Shown here one piece after another: positions 28,001 to 43,000 of a stretch of DNA of 64,000 bases. The notes beneath the pieces are model-generated. The model did not search any database, was not told where the DNA came from, and saw nothing but the letters and a program-made list of their open reading frames with translations. The translations under genes and the position numbers were made by a program. Origin of the DNA: Ridgeia piscesae (taxonomy: Eukaryota; Annelida; Polychaeta; Sabellida; Siboglinidae); assembly GCA_025642075.2 (NCBI GenBank), contig JAODUO010000952.1:62001-126000 (forward strand), read 5' to 3'. Within the stretch, counting starts at the first letter, position 1. Every line of letters starts with the position of its first letter.

Positions 28001-31000
28001 TTATAACTGTTTTATTTATCAATTATATTATAAAGATAATGGGATTTAACATAAAAATTATAGATGATTACAATAAAATAACACTACCCGGTAATTAATA
28101 ATAGAAAAATATTAATTAAAATGACAATTATACTTCCCAGTTCACGCCAATATTTGTGAATGTAAACCTTAATTAAATTACCACATTATCAAGTACAAGT
28201 AACAAGCCCCATAATGTTTTTGCAACTGTTTTAAAGAACAGGTCAGTTTCTTCCTCTACCTCTGCCAGTGATCATCCTGTTTGGCCAGTGCCAGTGATGG
28301 TAGATGCAGTAAGCTTATTGTCATCGTCAATCAGTCACATCATAATGTGTGATCTTTTGTTACTTTTACTTTTATTACTCGCACGTTGCAAAACTTTATG
28401 GCATCACCTATTTGAAGTTATTATTAACTGTTTAAATGGTTTGCAACTAGGATACAATTGTCGTTATGCCCTGTGTGTGGTAACAGGTGTTATTGCACCT
28501 CGGTTGTTGTATTTGTTTTTATATCTTGTTTGCATTATGTATATTATTATGTTATACCAAGTGAAAACCCAGCCAGTTTGCTATACTTTTTATATTTGTT
28601 CCCTTAATATTTATGTTTTATATATCATTCTTATATATGCGTTACCATATAATGGTGTTTTTTTGCTTAATTTTTTGTGGTTGTGGATATCTCATGATGT
28701 TTTTTACTTTAGGCCTAGCTGGTTTTTTGTTTTTGTTTTGCAGTCAGGCACACACTGTTAACAAAGTGTTATTGCACATTGGTAATATGCTGATTTTAGT
28801 AAAAGTAAAATTACAGACAAATGGTAACTGACGAAACGTTTCTTCAATTTACAGATGGTATTTCAAATAGTTGTCTAAATAATATTTTAAGCATTGGCAA
28901 TACAATTGACAAAAATAACGAATTGCCAATAATATGCAGATCATCATATTATGATTTTGATAAATTTAACTCATTAGCCCAAACAAATGGTAAACAATTC
29001 AGTATTTTAAGCTCAAATATACAGTTTATAAATGCAAAGTTTAGTGAACTTGAGGCATTTGTAAATGACTTGTCTTCGTTAAACTTTGTATTTAGCATAA
29101 TATGTCTTCAGGAGAGTTGATTATCTGAAAATGATGACTTATCTTTAATTCAGTTAATTGGATATAACTGTATTTCACAAGGAAAAAGTTGTAGTAGTAA
29201 AGGTGGGTTGTTAATATATATATATATATATATAGATAAACGCCACCAAACAGCAAAACAGCGCCACCAAACGGAACCTGCATAAACAAAGTTTGCGCAT
29301 CGCGCTCCAATATTTATTTATATTAATAATATTATTAATAAACTACTTTCATCAATACTAGTGCGTGCAATAAACACTCTAAAAATACTATAGTATGTGT
29401 GTTTTTGTACGCGTAGCCGTAGGTAAAGTAGGGAGGCAGATGCCATGGTAGTGCCATCACACGAAAGAGTCACGACCTTGGACCTGGTTTGGATAACCGA
29501 GGCTACTCTAAGCGAAGTCTGACCGGTCCTAGGCTAAGATCGCACACAGAAAACAGATATATACAGACTAACTCTATAATAAAGTTTTAGAAAACAATTC
29601 ACATTTGATGTTATATCATTTTTTTAAACAACCTCGTCTAAGTCAAGTTAGGCAGCGAGGCGGTATAGTGTTAGCGCTTGTAAACAATGACTTCATCGAC
29701 AACGATGTTGCACCTTCGCATCGATATCGTCGAATGGACTCGGTGTCGAAGTATCTAAGTTATTGAAGGTATCGAACAGTGGGCGTTCGATACCAAAAAT
29801 ATCGGTATCGAACTTTCGCAAGTATCACAATACTTCACTATATCGAATATCAAACCAGCACCATCATACACATCCTTTTTGAGATGCCATGCCAAGTGCA
29901 GGCAGCTTGTAGAGAAATATATATGTCAGACCAAGTCACAAAGAAAGACGACAGCCTTGCAGAAGATTGTCTGAATGAAGAATGAATGTGTTAATGGGAT
30001 ATAGTTCAATCAGATTTGTACAAGTTCCTTTTTCAAAGATACCTTTGTTGTGAGAAGTATATTACAGAAATACAAGTTACTGCTATTCCAAAATTATTAT
30101 TAATGGTATCATTCCAGAACACATTGCTAAAACAATGATTTCATCTCATTCTAAGTGCACACAATAACTTGTTCATGATAGATCTGCACAGTGTAGTTAA
30201 GCTTCATATTGTAGCAAATCAATATTTCCTAACACAGTAACTAGGGATTATGTTTCTTCAGAGTGTTTGCCTTACTCATTACTGTCGACCTGTTGTGTGA
30301 AGCTACACAAATAGAAGTAGTGTCACTTTGTCATTAGAATTATTCACGGCTGCAACATGTACAGTGAGCAATAAAAATGTATTTCCTTTTACCTGCTATT
30401 GTTGTCTGCATATATGTATTGTCATCCCGATGACATGTTAAGTTGCCATGTATACATCACGTGCAACACACAACCAATGATCGGCGTGTGTTTTGTTAGA
30501 TTTTGAATTTTAGTGACACTATCTTCAGTGTAACAGGCCTTAGATTTTATGTATATTTCTGCCAGCAGTATTTCTTTTCAGATGAAGCTGGAAAGCCAGG
30601 TTTCTTTAGGGGCAGAGTTGGTTTTCATGGTACCTATCACAAGTATAAAACTGTACAGTATAGCACGCATCTACTGGACATGTTTCATGTTTGTTTTACA
30701 AGTAATGTTAGTTTTCCAAAAAGCATAACATTGATTGCTGTATGGTGAAGGACATGTTAATTATAATCCCATTACTTTTTATAATTACATGTATTTACCC
30801 ATAAATCATGCCTATTATGGTTAACTTGACTTGTGGAAATAATATGTTAACTGACATCTTCACCTATAACAGTTTTAGCTTAACTTAATAATTGTATCAG
30901 TATATTTTTTAACAAAATTGGACGCATTCAATTCAATTGTAATGGTAAATATAATTTTAAATGATATTTAGTCCTCTTATAATGTATGTTTAATAATTTA

Positions 31001-34000
31001 AATTATATTTTAGAAGAAAATTTATTCACACACATATATATATATATATTAAACAATTTTAAAGGACATTTTATATATATTTATTTATTTATTTATGAAC
31101 TAGTTTACACCACAATTATTGTTAAATAGATAATCTATTATTTTAATTGTGTCTTTATTTATTTATTTATTATATTAAAAAAACATTTTAAAGAACAAAT
31201 TATGTGCAATGTATATTTTATATATATATATATATATATTTTATCTTATATTTATTTGCCATATTTCATTTTATTGTATAGGCACTATATGAGTCAATGC
31301 CAGACTACATTCCAATTCATCATATAATGTATGTTGAATATGGCAATAAAGCTTTATTATTATATTAATACATGCACAAATTGGTAGAGTGTTGAATTGG
31401 CACTACTATAACATGCTTATGCCATGGCAACCAAAAGACAATTTTAGTGGATCCTAGCAGAAATCCTGGCTAAGTTCATATGATATGGCACACTTTGCAG
31501 CAGATGCGTTGTGGCTTCCACAAAAGCGTGGACTCATAAAAGTACACACAATTGTCTGGTTCATGCATTAACACAGTGTGATACATTGATGAAATAGGCA
31601 TAAGGATGGAAATGTAATATTACAATATTTAATATTATATGAAACAGTACAATAATCAATCAGTATGATTGACCAAATATATAATGTTGTCCAATAAAAT
31701 AACTACTCATTTTAGTACATGTCTAGTATACACACTTGCTGTCTATATTCCGTGGTGACTTAAAAAGTAACTGTGTGTACTCTAAACTATCATCTCGAAT
31801 GTATGTTTATATCTATGATGCACATTCTGACCCGACCGTAAAGCCAAGGCCAAAATCCCTCCACACAATGCAAATAGGATGCACAGATATTAGGTCTTTT
31901 ACGAGGTTTGTTTTCTGTCTTACTGTAGCACTTCATCTAAAGCAACTTTCAAACTATTTATTTGCACGCATTTGGCGGAATGTGTATTTATTATCTTAGT
32001 AGAGTTATGGGTAAATTAGTAAGGAACTCTGTTCAAAATGAGCCGTGCAGATGTAAAATCATTATTTTGATGCTTGTCAGGGTTGAAAGAATGAAGCTGT
32101 CATCGGACCACCCAAACATAAACAATAAATGTGTTCCTTTGTTCATCCGTCTCCTTGTCATTCCCAATCTTTTGAAATGCCACATAACCGATCCATGTAC
32201 TTTTAGATTTCTGATTATTGTTGTGGCATCCCACTACACAACGATGTTTCACCACATCACTAAAAACAAACAACGTTTACGCCGTGATTACGCGGTCCTA
32301 CAACTTTTCTATGACTCCTGGTGAGGGCGCTACAGTGCGAGGGACAGCATCAGGCTTTAAAGCAGGGTGACGTCACGAGTCGGCGATCCCTCTACATTGA
32401 TATCTCTGGTGATACTGAAGGCCCCCGTTTCTTACCATCACTACAATGTCATGTACTGCAACTTAAGCAGTTGCATTGGCTTCCAGTTGTACATAAAATT
32501 ACATTTAAATTGGATACTGTTACATGTCATGCTCTTTCTACTCAACAACTGACATACTTTGTTAATATTATGCAACATTTCTGTGATACCCCCAAGAATA
32601 AAATAGATCATCTGGTTCCCAGCAACTTTTTCCCTAAAACTAAGCCCAGTATTGGCAAACATGCTTTCTTTGTAGCTGCGCCTACAATCTGAAATCGACT
32701 CAATGTTAGAATCTTCTTAAATTTTAGCCACCTTTAGGGTTATTATTAAACCTTGGTGAAACTAGTGGTAAATAATTAAATACTGGTAATCAGACCGCAA
32801 ATAAACGAAATCCCTATAGAACTTTGACATAACAATAATAAATAACAGTAATATGGAAATTAGTATTAAATTGCTTACTATTAGTAATACATTGTGTTCT
32901 TGTTCAACCTGTTACATGTACTATTACTTCATCATTTGTAATATTTATAAAATCATTACTACTAACCCAGGCATGTTCCCAAGGTTTGCAAAGTTCAAAA
33001 ATATGTTATGCATTTAGTATTGATTAGAACCCTATAAATAATGGTATAGGAGATGCAATTTTGATGATTTAATAATATAATAATGACCTAAAATGTGCAT
33101 TGACAGGAAGGATAGAGGCGTTTTTAGAACGTTGAACCTCATTGCTTCGTTCCGCGTCGTTACTGTAACGTGGCGCCATCTAATACAACACACTATAACA
33201 GAGAAAGCACACACAAGGTGGCGCCACATGTTTTTCCCTATCCGTGTCTTATGCGCAGTTTCACTTGGTAAACAGGGGTGCATGCATTTATAGGGCGATG
33301 TGCCTCTCTATGAGTGACACTCTCTTGACTGGGATCTAGGTACTCACTCTTGTGGCTGTCATCTGGCACACATTACTTTCATATCTGGTTGCTGGCATTT
33401 GTGATTGTTATGTGGCTGCTGGCTGACACTGGTGTTTGTTATGTGGCTGCTGGCTGACACTGGTGATTGTTATGTGGCTGCTGGCTGACACTGGTGATTC
33501 TTATGTGGCTGCTGGCTGACACTGGTGATTGTTATGTGGCTGCTGGCTGACACTGGTGTTTGTTATGTGGCTGCTGGCTGACACTGGTGATTGTTATGTG
33601 GCTGCTGGCTGACACTGGTGATTCTTATGTGGCTGCTGGCTGACACTGGTGATTGTTATGTGGCTGCTGGCTGACACTGGTGATTGTTATGTGGCTGCTG
33701 GCTGACACTGGTGATTGTTATGTGGCTGCTGGCTGACACTGGTGATTGTTATGTGGCTGCTGGTTGACACTGGTGATTGTTATGTGGCTGCTGGTTGACA
33801 CTGGTGATTGTTATGTGGCTGCTGGCTGAGACTGGTGATTGTTATGTGGCTGTTGGCTGACACTGGTGATTGTTATGTGGCTGCTGGTTGACACTGGTGA
33901 TTGTTATGTGGCTGCTGGCTGACACTGGTGATTGTTATGTGGCTGCTGGTTGAGACTGGTGATTGTTATGTGGCTGCTGGTTGACACTGGTGATTGTTAT

Positions 34001-37000
34001 GTGGCTGCTGGTTGACACTGGTGATTGTTATGTGGCTGCTGGCTGACACTGGTGATTGTTATGTGGCTGTTGGCTGACACTGGTGATTGTTATGTGGCTG
34101 CTGGCTGACACTGGTGATTGTTATGTGGCTGCTGGCTGACACTGGTGATTGTTATGTGGCTGCTGGTTGAGACTGGTGATTGTTATGTGGCTGCTGGTTG
34201 ACACTGGTGATTGTTATGTGGCTGCTGGTTGACACTGGTGATTGTTATGTGGCTGCTGGTTGACACTGGTGATTGTTATGTGGCTGCTGGTTGACACTGG
34301 TGATTGTTATGTGGCTGCTGGCTGACACTGGTGATTGTTATGTGGCTGTTGGCTGACACTGGTGATTGTTATGTGGCTGCTGGCTGACACTGGTGATTGT
34401 TATGTGGCTGCTGGCTGACACTGGTGATTGTTATGTGGCTGCTGGTTGAGACTGGTGATTGTTATGTGGCTGTTGGCTGAGACTGGTGATTGTTATGTGG
34501 CTGCTGGCTGACATTGGTGATTGTTATGTAGCTGCTGGCTGACACTGGTGATTGTTATGTGGCTGCTGGCTGACACTGGTGATTGTTATGTGGCTGCTGG
34601 TTGACACTGGTGATTGTTATGTGGCTGCTGGCTGAGACTGGTGATTGTTATGTGGCTGTTGGCTGACACTGGTGATTGTTATGTGGCTGCTGGTTGACAC
34701 TGGTGATTGTTATGTGGCTGCTGGCTGAGACTGGTGATTGTTATGTGGCTGCTGGCTGAGACTGGTGATTGTTATGTGGCTGCTGGTTGACACTCGTGAT
34801 TGTTATGTGGCTGCTGGCTGAGACTGGTGATTGTTATGTGGCTGTTGGCTGACACTGGTGATTGTTATGTGGCTGCTGGCTGACACTGGTGATTGTTATG
34901 TGGCTGCTGGCTGACACTGGTGATTGTTATGTGGCTGCTGGCTGACACTGGTGATTATTATGTTGCTGCTGGCTGACACTGGTGTTTGTTATGTGGCTGC
35001 TGGCTGAGACTGGTGATTGTTATGTGGCTGCTGGCTGACACTGGTGATTGTTATGTGGCTGCTGGCTGACACTGGTGATTGTTATGTGGCTGCTGGCTGA
35101 GACTGGTGATTGTTATGTGGCTGCTGGCTGACACTGGTGATTGTTATGTGGCTGTTGGCTGAGACTGGTGATTGTTATGTGGCTGCTGGCTGACACTCGT
35201 GATTGTTATGTGGCTGTTGGCTGAGACTGGTGATTGTTATGTGGCTGTTGGCTGACACTGGTGATTGTTATGTGGCTGCTGGCTGAGACTGGTGATTGTT
35301 ATGTGGCTGCTGGCTGACACTCGTGATTGTTATGTGGCTGTTGGCTGAGACTGGTGATTGTTATGTGGCTGCTGGCTGACACTGGTGATTGTTATGTGGC
35401 TGCTGGCTGACACTCGGGGATTGTTATGTGGCTGTTGGCTGAGACTGGTGATTGTTATGTGGCTGCTGGCTGACACTGGTGATTGTTATGTGGCTGCTGG
35501 TTGACACTGGTGATTGTTATGTGGCTGCTGGTTGACACTGGTGATTGTTATGTGGCTGCTGGCTGACACTGGTGATTGTTATGTGGCTGCTGGCTGACAC
35601 TGGTGATTGTTATGTGGCTGCTGGCTGACACTGGTGATTGTTATGTGGCTGCTGGCTGACACTCGTGATTGTTATGTGGCTGTTGGCTGAGACTGGTGAT
35701 TGTTATGTGGCTGCTGGCTGACACTCGTGATTGTTATGTGGCTGCTGGTTGACACTGGTGATTGTTATGTGGCTGCTGGCTGAGACTGGTGATTGTTATG
35801 TGGCTGCTGGCTGACACTCGTGATTGTTATGTGGCTGTTGGCTGAGACTGGTGATTGTTATGTGGCTGCTGGCTGACACTGGTGATTGTTATGTGGCTGC
35901 TGGTTGACACTGGTGATTGTTATGTGGCTGCTGGCTGAGACTGGTGATTGTTATGTGGCTGCTGGCTGACACTGGTGTTTGTTATGTGGCTGCTGGCTGA
36001 CACTGGTGATTGTTATGTGGCTGTTGGCTGAGACTGGTGATTGTTATGTGGCTGCTGGCTGACACTGGTGATTGTTATGTGGCTGCTGGTTGACACTGGT
36101 GATTGTTATGTGGCTGCTGGTTGACACTGGTGATTGTTATGTGGCTGCTGGCTGACACTGGTGATTGTTATGTGGCTGCTGGTTGACACTGGTGATTGTT
36201 ATGTGGCTGTTGGCTGAGACTGGTGATTGTTATGTGGCTGCTGGCTGACACTGGTGATTGTTATGTGGCTGTTGGCTGACACTGGTGATTGTTATGTGGC
36301 TGCTGGCTGAGACTGGTGATTGTTATGTGGCTGCTGGCTGACACTCGTGATTGTTATGTGGCTGTTGGCTGAGACTGGTGATTGTTATGTGGCTGCTGGC
36401 TGACACTGGTGATTGTTATGTGGCTGCTGGTTGACACTCGTGATTGTTATGTGGCTTTTGGCTGAGACTGGTGATTGTTATGTGGCTGCTGGCTGACACT
36501 GGTGATTGTTATGTGGCTGCTGGTTGACACTGGTGATTGTTATGTGGCTGCTGGTTGACACTGGTGATTGTTATGTGGCTGCTGGCTGACACTGGTGATT
36601 GTTATGTGGCTGCTGGCTGACACTGGTGATTGTTATGTGGCTGTTGGTTGACACTGGTGATTGTTATGTGGCTGCTGGTTGACACTGGTGATTGTTATGT
36701 GGCTGCTGGCTGACACTGGTGATTGTTATGTGGCTGTTGGCTGAGACTGGTGATTGTTATGTGGCTGCTGGTTGACACTGGTGATTGTTATGTGGCTGCT
36801 GGCTGACACTGGTGATTGTTATGTGGCTGCTGGCTGACACTGGTGTTTGTTATGTGGCTGCTGGCTGACACTGGTGTTTGTTATGTGGCTGCTGGCTGAC
36901 ACTGGTGTTTGTTTTGTGGCTGCTGGCTGACACTGGTGTTTGTTATGTGGCTGCTGGTTGACACTGGTGTTTGTTATGTGGCTGCTGGTTGAGACTGGTG

Positions 37001-40000
37001 ATTCTTATGTGGCTGTTGGTTGACACTGGTGATTGTTATGTGGCTGTTGGCTGACACTGGTGTTTGTTTTGTGGCTGCTGGCTGACACTGGTGTTTGTTT
37101 TGTGGCTGCTGCTTGACACTGGTGTTTGTTATGTGGCTGCTGGTTGAGACTGGTGATTCTTATGTGGCTGTTGGTTGACACTGGTGATTGTTATGTGGCT
37201 GTTGGCTGACACTGGTGATTCTTATGTGGCTGTTGGCTGACACTGGTGTTTGTTATGTGGCTGCTGGTTGACACTGGTGATTGTTATGTGGCTGTTGGCT
37301 GACACTGGTGTTTGTTTTGTGGCTGCTGGCTTACACTGGTGTTTGTTTTGTGGCTGCTGGCTGACACTGGTGATTGTTATGTGGCTGCTGGTTGACACTG
37401 GTGATTGTTATGTGGCTGTTGGCTGACACTGGTGTTTGTTTTGTGGCTGCTGGCTGACACTGGTGTTTGTTTTGTGGCTGCTGGCTGACACTGGTGTTTG
37501 TTATGTGGCTGCTGGTTGACACTGGTGATTGTTATGTGGCTGTTGGCTGACACTGGTGTTTGTTTTGTGGCTGCTGGCTGACACTGGTGTTTGTTTTGTG
37601 GCTGCTGGCTGACACTGGTGATTATTATGTGGCTGCTGGTTGACACTGGTGATTGTTATGTGGCTGCTGGTTGACACTGGTGATTGTTATGTGGCTGTTG
37701 GTTGACACTGGTGATTGTTATGTGGCTGCTGGTTGACACTGGTGATTGTTATGTGGCTGCTGGTTGACACTGGTGATTGTTATGTGGCTGCTGGCTGACA
37801 CTGGTGATTGTTATGTGGCTGTTGGTTGACACTGGTGATTATTATGTGGCTGCTGGCTGACACTGGTGATTCTTATGTGGCTGCTGGATGACACTGGTGA
37901 TTCTTATGTGGCTGCTGGTTGAGACTGGTGATTCTTATGTGGCTGCTGGATGACACTGGTGATTCTTATGTGGCTGCTGGTTGAGACTGGTGATTCTTAT
38001 GTGGCTGCTGGCTGAGACTGGTGATTCTTATGTGGCTGCTGGTTGACACTGGTGATTCTTATGTGGCTGCTGGCTGACACTGGTGATTATTATGTGGCTG
38101 CTGGTTGACACTGGTGATTGTTATGTGGCTGCTGGTTGACACTGGTGATTGTTATGTGGCTGTTGGTTGACACTGGTGATTGTTATGTGGCTGCTGGCTG
38201 ACACTGGTGATTCTTATGTGGCTGCTGGTTGAGACTGGTGATTGTTATGTGGCTGCTGGTTGACACTGGTGATTGTTATGTGGCTGTTGGTTGACACTGG
38301 TGATTCTTATGTGGCTGCTGGTTGACACTGGTGATTGTTATGTGGCTGCTGGTTGACACTGGTGATTGTTATGTGGCTGTTGGTTGACACTGGTGATTGT
38401 TATGTGGCTGTTGGTTGACACTAGTGATTGTTATGTGGCTGCTGGCTGACACTGGTGATTCTTATGTGGCTGCTGGATGACACTGGTGATTCTTATGTGG
38501 CTGCTGGTTGAGACTGGTGATTCTTATGTGGCTGCTGGATGACACTGGTGATTCTTATGTGGCTGCTGGTTGAGACTGGTGATTCTTATGTGGCTGCTGG
38601 CTGAGACTGGTGATTCTTATGTGGCTGCTGGTTGACACTGGTGATTCTTATGTGGCTGCTGGCTGACACTGGTGATTGTTATGTGGCTGCTGGTTGAGAC
38701 TGGTGATTCTTATGTGGCTGCTGGCTGACACTGGTGATAGTTATGTGGCTGCTGGTTGAGACTGGTGATTCTTATGTGGCTGCTGGTTGAGACTGGGGAT
38801 TGTTATGTAGCTGCTGGCTGACACTGGTGATTGTTATGTGGCTACTGGCTGAGACTGGTGATTATTATGTGGCTGCTGGCTGAGACTGGTGATTATTATG
38901 TGGCTGTTGGCTGACACTGGTGATTCTTATGTGGCTGCTGGTTGACACTGGTGATTGTTATGTGGCTGCTGGCTGACACTGGTGATTGTTATGTGGCTGC
39001 TGGTTGAGACTGGTGATTCTTATGTGGCTGTTGGCTGACACTGGTGATAGTTATGTGGCTGCTGGTTGAGACTGGTGATTCTTATGTGGCTGCTGGTTGA
39101 GACTGGGGATTGTTATGTAGCTGCTGGCTGACACTGGTGATTGTTATGTGGCTACTGGCTGAGACTGGTGATTATTATGTGGCTGCTGGCTGAGACTGGT
39201 GATTATTATGTGGCTGTTGGCTGACACTGGTGATTGTTATGTGGCTGCTGGCTGACACTTGTGATTGTTATGTGGCTGCTGGCTGACACTGGTGATTGTT
39301 ATGTGGCTGCTGGCTGACACTGGTGATTCTTATGTGGCTGCTGGCTGACACTGGTGATTGTTATGTGGCTGCTGGCTGACACTGGTGATTGTTATGTGGC
39401 TGCTGGCTGACACTGGTGATTGTTATGTGGCTGCTGGCTGACACTGGTGATTCTTATGTGGCTGCTGGTTGAGACTGGTGATAGTTATGTGGCTGCTGGT
39501 TGAGACTGGTGTTTGTTATGTGGCTGCTGGCTGACACTGGTGATTGTTATGTGGCTGCTGGTTGAGACTGGTGTTTGTTATGTGGCTGCTGGTTGAGACT
39601 GGTGATTCTTATGTGGCTGCTGGCTGAGACTGGTGATTGTTATGTGGCTGTTGGTTGACACTGGTGATAGTTATGTGGCTGCTGGTTGAGACTGGTGATT
39701 CTTATGTGGCTGCTGGCTGACACTGGTGATAGTTATGTGGCTGCTGGTTGAGATTGGTGATTCTTATGTGGCTGTTGGCTGACACTGGTGATTCTTATGT
39801 GGCTGCTGGCTGACACTGGTGATTCTTATGTGGCTGCTGGCTGACACTGGTGATTGTTATGTGGCTGCTGGTTGACACTGGTGATTGTTATGTGGCTGCT
39901 GGTTGACACTGGTGATTCTTATGTGGCTGCTGGCTGACACTGGTGATTCTTATGTGGCTGCTGGCTGACACTGGTGATTCTTATGTGGCTGCTGGCTGAC

Positions 40001-43000
40001 ACTGGTGATTGTTATGTGGCTGCTGGTTGACACTGGTGATTGTTATGTGGCTGCTGGTTGACACTGGTGATTGTTATGTGGCTGCTGGCTGACACTGGTG
40101 ATTCTTATGTGGCTGCTGGCTGACACTGGTGATTGTTATGTGGCTGCTGGTTGACACTGGTGATTGTTATGTGGCTGCTGGTTGACACTGGTGATTCTTA
40201 TGTGGCTGCTGGCTGACACTGGTGATTCTTATGTGGCTGCTGGCTGAGACTGGTGATTCTTATGTGGCTGCTGGCTGAGACTGGTGATTCTTATGTGGCT
40301 GCTGGCTGACACTGGTGATAGTTATGTGGCTGCTGGTTGAGACTGGTGATTCTTATGTGGCTGCTGGTTGAGACTGGTGATTCTTATGTGGCTGCTGGTT
40401 GAGACTGGTGATTCTTATGTGGCTGCTGGCTGAGACTGGTGATTCTTATGTGGCTGCTGGTTGAGACTGGTGATTCTTATGTGGCTGCTGGTTGAGACTG
40501 GTGATTCTTATGTGGCTGCTGGCTGAGACTGGTGATTCTTATGTGGCTGCTGGTTGACACTGGTGATTCTTATGTGGCTGCTGGCTGACACTGGTGATTG
40601 TTATGTGGCTGCTGGTTGAGACTGGTGATTCTTATGTGGCTGCTGGATGACACTGGTGATTCTTATGTGGCTGCTGGTTGAGACTGGTGATTCTTATGTG
40701 GCTGCTGGCTGACACTGGTGATTCTTATGTGGCTGCTGGTTGACACTGGTGATTCTTATGTGGCTGCTGGCTGACACTGGTGATTGTTATGTGGCTGCTG
40801 GTTGAGACTGGTGATTCTTATGTGGCTGCTGGCTGACACTGGTGATTCTTATGTGGCTGTTGGTTGACACTGGTGATTGTTATGTGGCTGCTGGCTGACA
40901 CTGGTGATTGTTATGTGGCTGCTGGTTGAGACTGGTGATTCTTATGTGGCTGCTGGCTGAGACTGGTGATTCTTATGTGGCTGCTGGCTGAGACTGGTGA
41001 TTCTTATGTGGCTGTTGGTTGACACTGGTGATAGTTATGTGGCTGCTGGCTGACACTGGTGATTCTTATGTGGCTGCTGGCTGACACTGGTGTTTGTTAT
41101 GTGGCTGCTGGCTGACACTGGTGATTGTTATGTGGCTGCTGGCTGACACTGGTGTTTGTTTTGTGGCTGCTGGCTGACACTGGTGTTTGTTATGTGGCTG
41201 CTGGCTGACACTGGTGATTGTTATGTGGCTGCTGGCTGACACTGGTGTTTGTTTTGTGGCTGCTGGCTGACACTGGTGTTTGTTATGTGGCTGCTGGCTG
41301 ACACTGGTGATTGTTATGTGGCTGTTGCCTGACACTGGTGATTGTTATGTGGCTGCTGGCTGACACTGGTGATTGTTATGTGGCTGTTGGCTGAGACTGG
41401 TGATTGTTATGTGGCTGCTGGCTGACACTGGTGATTGTTAAGTGGCTGTTGGCTGAGACTGGGGATTGTTAAGTGGCTGTTGGCTGAGACTGGTGATTGT
41501 TAAGTGGCTGTTGGCTGACACTGGTGATTGTTATGTGGCTGCTGGCTGACACTGGTGATTGTTATGTGGCTGCTGGTTGACACTGGTGATTGTTAAGTGG
41601 CTGTTGGCTGAGACTGGGGATTGTTAAGTGGCTGTTGGCTGACACTGGTGATTGTTATGTGGCTGCTGGCTGACACTGGTGATTGTTATGTGGCTGTTGG
41701 CTGAGACTGGGGATTGTTAAGTGGCTGTTGGCTGACACTGGTGATTGTTATGTGGCTGCTGGCTGACACTGGTGATTGTTATGTGGCTGTTGGCTGACAC
41801 TGGTGATTGTTATGTGGCTGCTGGCTGACACTGGTGATTGTTATGTGGCTGCTGGCTGACACTGGTGATTGTTATGTGGCTGTTGGCTGACACTGGTGAT
41901 TGTTATGTGGCTGCTGGCTGACACTGGTGATTGTTATGTGGCTGTTGGCTGACACTGGTGATTGTTATGTGGCTGCTGGCTGACACTGGTGATTGTCATC
42001 TGGCTGCTATCACTGGTGACATCAATTCACATTGGCATACTACATCCTCAATCTGAATGTATATTTTGTAGAAATATGAAAATCAGAAAGAAATTACTCC
42101 GCATCATCTGCTATTCGAGAAATCCATACTATGTGAGACAGTTATTTCAAGTAAGTAACATGTTAGAAACAAATACTTCTTTTGGCGTGCACACACAGAC
42201 ACACATACACATACACGCACACGCGCACGCACGCACGCACACACATTGCGTCAAATAAAACCAAAGTCAGGATTAACACAAGATAGGTAAAATATAACTA
42301 TAGGGTTTCTTTGTTCGATAACATGACATGTCACCTTTCCTTTTTCTAGTCAATTTATTGCTTTGTGCCTTTTTATGCTTGGATACTTAGTAATGGCTGT
42401 ATTGTCTTGATTTGATCATGTCGTCTGCAGGAGGCTACTAAATAGTTCAAATAGGATGAATGGAGTAAATGTATTTCAGAATAAAATTAGTTTGTCATCA
42501 TTACCATGAAACACAGTTCAATTGTTTATCTCAACAACATCAGGACAGATTGTCATGAGTTGTCTTATATATTTGTCACAGTTGAATCGGAGTCAGAGCC
42601 AAGTGATGCAGAGACCCTGTTGAGCAGCCCGGACACCGACTGGGAGGACGAGGAGGAAGGCGAAGGGGAAGGAGAAGGAGACATTGCTGGCAGTGCTGTC
42701 GGGTCTGACGGGAGCAGCAGGAACAGCAGGCGGGAACCAGCATCCGAAGATGAATGTTTCTTTCATAACAACGATGATGTTGATGTCAGTGACATCAAGG
42801 ACACGGTTGAGCAAAGAAAATCACTGTCACCTCCCACGTATGGACACCGCACTAGCTGTAGGAACACACGTAATAGAACTGACAAGCCTACGCGGCATCA
42901 TGACATCACATACACCGTCAATTCAGGCAGTGAGATTGGTGGTAAATACGAAAAAGTCTCACAACAGCTCAAGGAAGATACAAATGCATCCCATGTGACA

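Noticed and set aside
28288..28761. 157-codon hydrophobic ORF resembling a membrane protein
   Set aside because: It lies directly before a LINE endonuclease start, is T-rich low complexity and is more likely element leader.
37331..41335. Minus-strand ORFs SASSHITITSVSQQPHNKHQ
   Set aside because: Artefacts of the 31-bp satellite, which is not divisible by 3 and shifts frame each unit.
33406..42005. Possible CRISPR array (regular 31-bp repeats)
   Set aside because: Units abut head to tail with no spacers, in a eukaryotic intron. It is a minisatellite.
42506..42581. Using the ATG at 42506 as the start of the long ORF
   Set aside because: A good 3' splice site (TTGTCACAG at 42581) and phase match with the exon at 42072-42150 make this stretch intron. 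The 25 codons are unlike the protein that follows. It remains a fallback if no upstream exons are transcribed.
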